Part shown: piece after piece, positions 6,944 through 8,354 of the stretch | Numbering within the stretch: the stretch's first letter is position 1 | How the letters are laid out: every line of letters begins with the position of its first letter | Assembly: GCA_025458545.1 (NCBI GenBank) | Contig: JALOSH010000114.1 | Coordinates: forward strand, 1-8,354 | Length of the DNA: 8,354 nt | Direction: 5' to 3' | Source of the DNA: Hydrogenophaga sp. | GTDB lineage: Bacteria; Pseudomonadota; Gammaproteobacteria; Burkholderiales; Burkholderiaceae | Notes under the pieces: generated by a model | Databases searched by the model: none | What the model saw: only the letters and a program-made list of their open reading frames with translations | Told to the model about the DNA's origin: nothing | Program-made: the position numbers and the translations under genes

Positions 6944-7142
6944 CCTCAGCGTGTGAGCAGGGGCAGGCGATCCAGGGATGCGTTCACCGTCCCACGCTCG
7001 CGGGCGCGTGCCTGGGCGCTTGATGGTTTCTTCATCAATACGGTTTGTGGCGCGCTGTGGCGTGGGCAACCGCGAATGGGGACTGCGCCCGCACGCCGGA
7101 ACCGCCTGCCCCCAGTAAGGTGTGGGCGGACCTGGAGGGAAA

Positions 7143-7166
7143 CCCAAGACCCGAAGCCCATCGCCC
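7143..7166 (-). other. G-quadruplex motif downstream of bciB
   Basis: On the minus strand four GGG tracts are separated by three four-base loops (CGAT, CTTC, TCTT). This fits the canonical G3-N1-7 four-tract pattern. It lies about 60-83 nt past the bciB stop, in what would be the bciB 3' transcript. Whether it folds is untested. Confidence 0.5.
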
Positions 7167-7225
7167 ATCGGCCTGCGCGAGGTGCCGGCGAACCCCTCTC
7201 CGCACGGACAGCCAGAGCGCTCAGG

Positions 7226-8354
7226 TCAGGGCGGAGCAGCGTCCTCAGAACCCGAAACCCGAGGCAAACCATAAGGCCGCACCAGGTGCACCACGTGTTC
7301 GGGCACCATGGTTTTCATGCGCGCCGGGGCTTCGCGCTGCAGGTGGACCATGGTCTCCACCGCTTTCATCTCCACCCGCGCCCGCGCGAACTCCAGCCCG
7401 CGCGGCCCCACGCGCGGCATCAGCCAGCCGACGATGGGCCGCAGCCAGTCCGGCATCTTGCGCAGCGGCAGGCCGCCGGCGGCGCGTTCCACGTTTTTCA
7501 GAAACCCTTTCACCGCGCCCGCGCGCTGGCCCGCGCTGCCCGGTGCGCGGGTGTTCACCTCGTCGCCCAGCAGTTCCAGCAAGGTCTGGCCTTGTGCGTT
7601 GCGCACCAGCAGCCACTGCTCGCCCTGGCCGCCCATGTAGCCCACCGTGATGTCGGACAGCACATTGGTGTAGTCCACGCAGGTGCGGCAGGTCATCGGG
7701 AAAAAATCGGGCGGCAGCGTGGACAGTGGCAGTTGCAGGAACGGGATTTCGCGCACCGCGCCGTCTTTCATGCGGATCTCGACGTGGTAGTCGGCGCGGA
7801 ATTCGAGGTAGGTCACGTCCTGCGGTTTTGGTGAGACCAGCGCGAGGAACTGGTGGAAGTTTTGTGTGGTGGTGTTGTCCGAGCAGGGCGTGCCGATCAC
7901 CACCAGCTTTTGCAAACCTTGTTCGCGCTCCAACTCGGGCTGGATGGCACGCAGCGCGTAGATCTGGCACGGAATGCCGATGACGGCCAGCCGCTTGTGG
8001 CCCATCGCCAGCGCGGGCTCGACCAGCGCGATCAGCGGCGCGTAGCCCATGCGCATGCCACGGCAGCGCGCCATGTCTTCGGGCCGGGTCACCAGCACCG
8101 GCAGCGGGCGCCAGGGGTCTTCGGGGTGCAGCGCCATGGCGATCACCGCGTCCACCTCACCGGCCTCCAGCAGCTTTTGCGCGATGCGGGTGGTGATGCC
8201 GGTCCACTGCGCGCCGGCCAGGGGTTGCTTCAGGCTGGCCTGCAGCATCTGGCGGAAAGGGCCGAAGAAGAGTTCGTCGTCGCCCGCTTGGCCTGGCGCA
8301 GGCAGGCGCCTCGAACGCCCGTGCACCCGCGCCTCCAGCACCGGGTAGTCGGGG
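7226..8354 (-). CDS. bciB: BciB-type 8-vinyl reductase (F420-hydrogenase beta-subunit family), 5' end outside window
   Basis: BciB is the ferredoxin-dependent flavin/iron-sulfur enzyme that reduces the C8-vinyl group of 3,8-divinyl (proto)chlorophyllide a. 375 residues are visible from 8353 to the stop at 7228-7226, and the frame is still open at the edge. About 30-60 N-terminal residues, including the expected Cys-rich cluster motif, therefore lie outside. Visible motifs are AQWTGITTRIAQKLLEAGEVDAVI (visible 48-71), IGIPCQIYALRAIQPELE (C129), VVIGTPCSDNTTT (C157), MTCRTCVDYTNVLSDITVGYMGG (C222, C225) and, near the end, GPRGLEFARARVEMKAVE. FrhB-family proteins have other roles, but this sequence type inside a bch/crt cluster points to BciB. 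The GTG at 8341 is an internal codon, not the start. The short SGSEDAAPP tail looks unconserved. Confidence 0.85.
   Translation of the reverse strand, partial: PDYPVLEARVHGRSRRLPAPGQAGDDELFFGPFRQMLQASLKQPLAGAQWTGITTRIAQKLLEAGEVDAVIAMALHPEDPWRPLPVLVTRPEDMARCRGMRMGYAPLIALVEPALAMGHKRLAVIGIPCQIYALRAIQPELEREQGLQKLVVIGTPCSDNTTTQNFHQFLALVSPKPQDVTYLEFRADYHVEIRMKDGAVREIPFLQLPLSTLPPDFFPMTCRTCVDYTNVLSDITVGYMGGQGEQWLLVRNAQGQTLLELLGDEVNTRAPGSAGQRAGAVKGFLKNVERAAGGLPLRKMPDWLRPIVGWLMPRVGPRGLEFARARVEMKAVETMVHLQREAPARMKTMVPEHVVHLVRPYGLPRVSGSEDAAPP

Larger units (their letters stand above)
6877..7225. other. Intergenic region between bciB and the crtE promoter
   Basis: About 350 bases with no convincing gene on either strand. 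Long open frames cross it, but they have arginine/proline-rich shadow composition and no ribosome binding site. It holds a bulged hairpin (6916-6943), a perfect 10-bp palindrome GGGTTAACCC (6897-6906), a spaced inverted repeat TTGATG/CATCAA (7020-7038) and a G-quadruplex motif (7143-7166). I see no classic stem plus T-run terminator for bciB and no riboswitch that I can name. Confidence 0.6.

Noticed and set aside
7020..7038. FNR-type box TTGAT-N4-ATCAA
   Set aside because: The half-sites match but are nine bases apart instead of four, so the geometry is wrong for FNR/FixK.
7080..7166. Cobalamin-type riboswitch suggested by GGGAAACCC and CTGCCCCC-like words on the plus strand
   Set aside because: The conserved box order is absent and no plus-strand gene follows. 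The resemblance is to short GC-rich words only.
6809..7168. Minus-strand open frame of 119 codons in the bciB-crtE gap
   Set aside because: Pro/Arg-rich composition with no domain, it runs through the crtE promoter and operators, and it has no convincing ribosome binding site.
1..8354. CRISPR arrays, tRNA/rRNA genes, insertion sequences
   Set aside because: No regular spacer-repeat structure, no cloverleaf or rRNA sequence that I can recognise, and no transposase or terminal repeats were seen.

Overview
The window is a stretch of a proteobacterial photosynthesis gene cluster, with every gene on the minus strand (transcription runs from high to low coordinates). In that direction the order is bciB (5' end cut by the window edge), an intergenic/regulatory stretch of about 400 bases, crtE, crtF, bchC, bchX, bchY and bchZ (3' end cut by the window edge). 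The crtEF-bchCXYZ order is the classic purple-bacterial 'superoperon' that normally leads into puf genes. High GC content, the gene order and the protein sequences suggest a Burkholderiales-type betaproteobacterium (Rubrivivax/Rhodoferax/Hydrogenophaga-like). That placement is an inference made without any database search.

The genes cover bacteriochlorophyll a and carotenoid synthesis. BciB reduces the C8-vinyl group of chlorophyllide precursors. BchX (reductase) with BchY and BchZ (catalytic subunits) forms chlorophyllide a oxidoreductase (COR), and BchC oxidises the 3-hydroxyethyl group. CrtE supplies geranylgeranyl diphosphate for carotenoids and the chlorophyll tail. CrtF O-methylates spheroidene-type carotenoids. 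Genes are tightly packed: crtE/crtF overlap by 4 nt (ATGA), bchC/bchX are 1 nt apart, bchX/bchY 19 nt apart, and bchY/bchZ overlap by 14 nt.

Two things stand out. First, bchY and bchZ are both frameshifted: bchY by the loss of one base near 1804-1809, and bchZ by a perfect 7-bp tandem duplication at 294-307. The surrounding genes are intact. If both lesions are real, COR is dead and this is a recently decaying phototrophy locus; otherwise they are sequence errors. Second, both internal promoters carry TGT-N12-ACA palindromes of the CrtJ/PpsR type at an exact 26-bp pitch (8-bp gaps): two upstream of bchC, overlapping the crtF stop codon, and three in a row upstream of crtE.

The gap between bciB and the crtE promoter (about 6877-7225) holds no convincing gene. 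It contains a four-tract G-quadruplex motif, a bulged hairpin and small palindromes.
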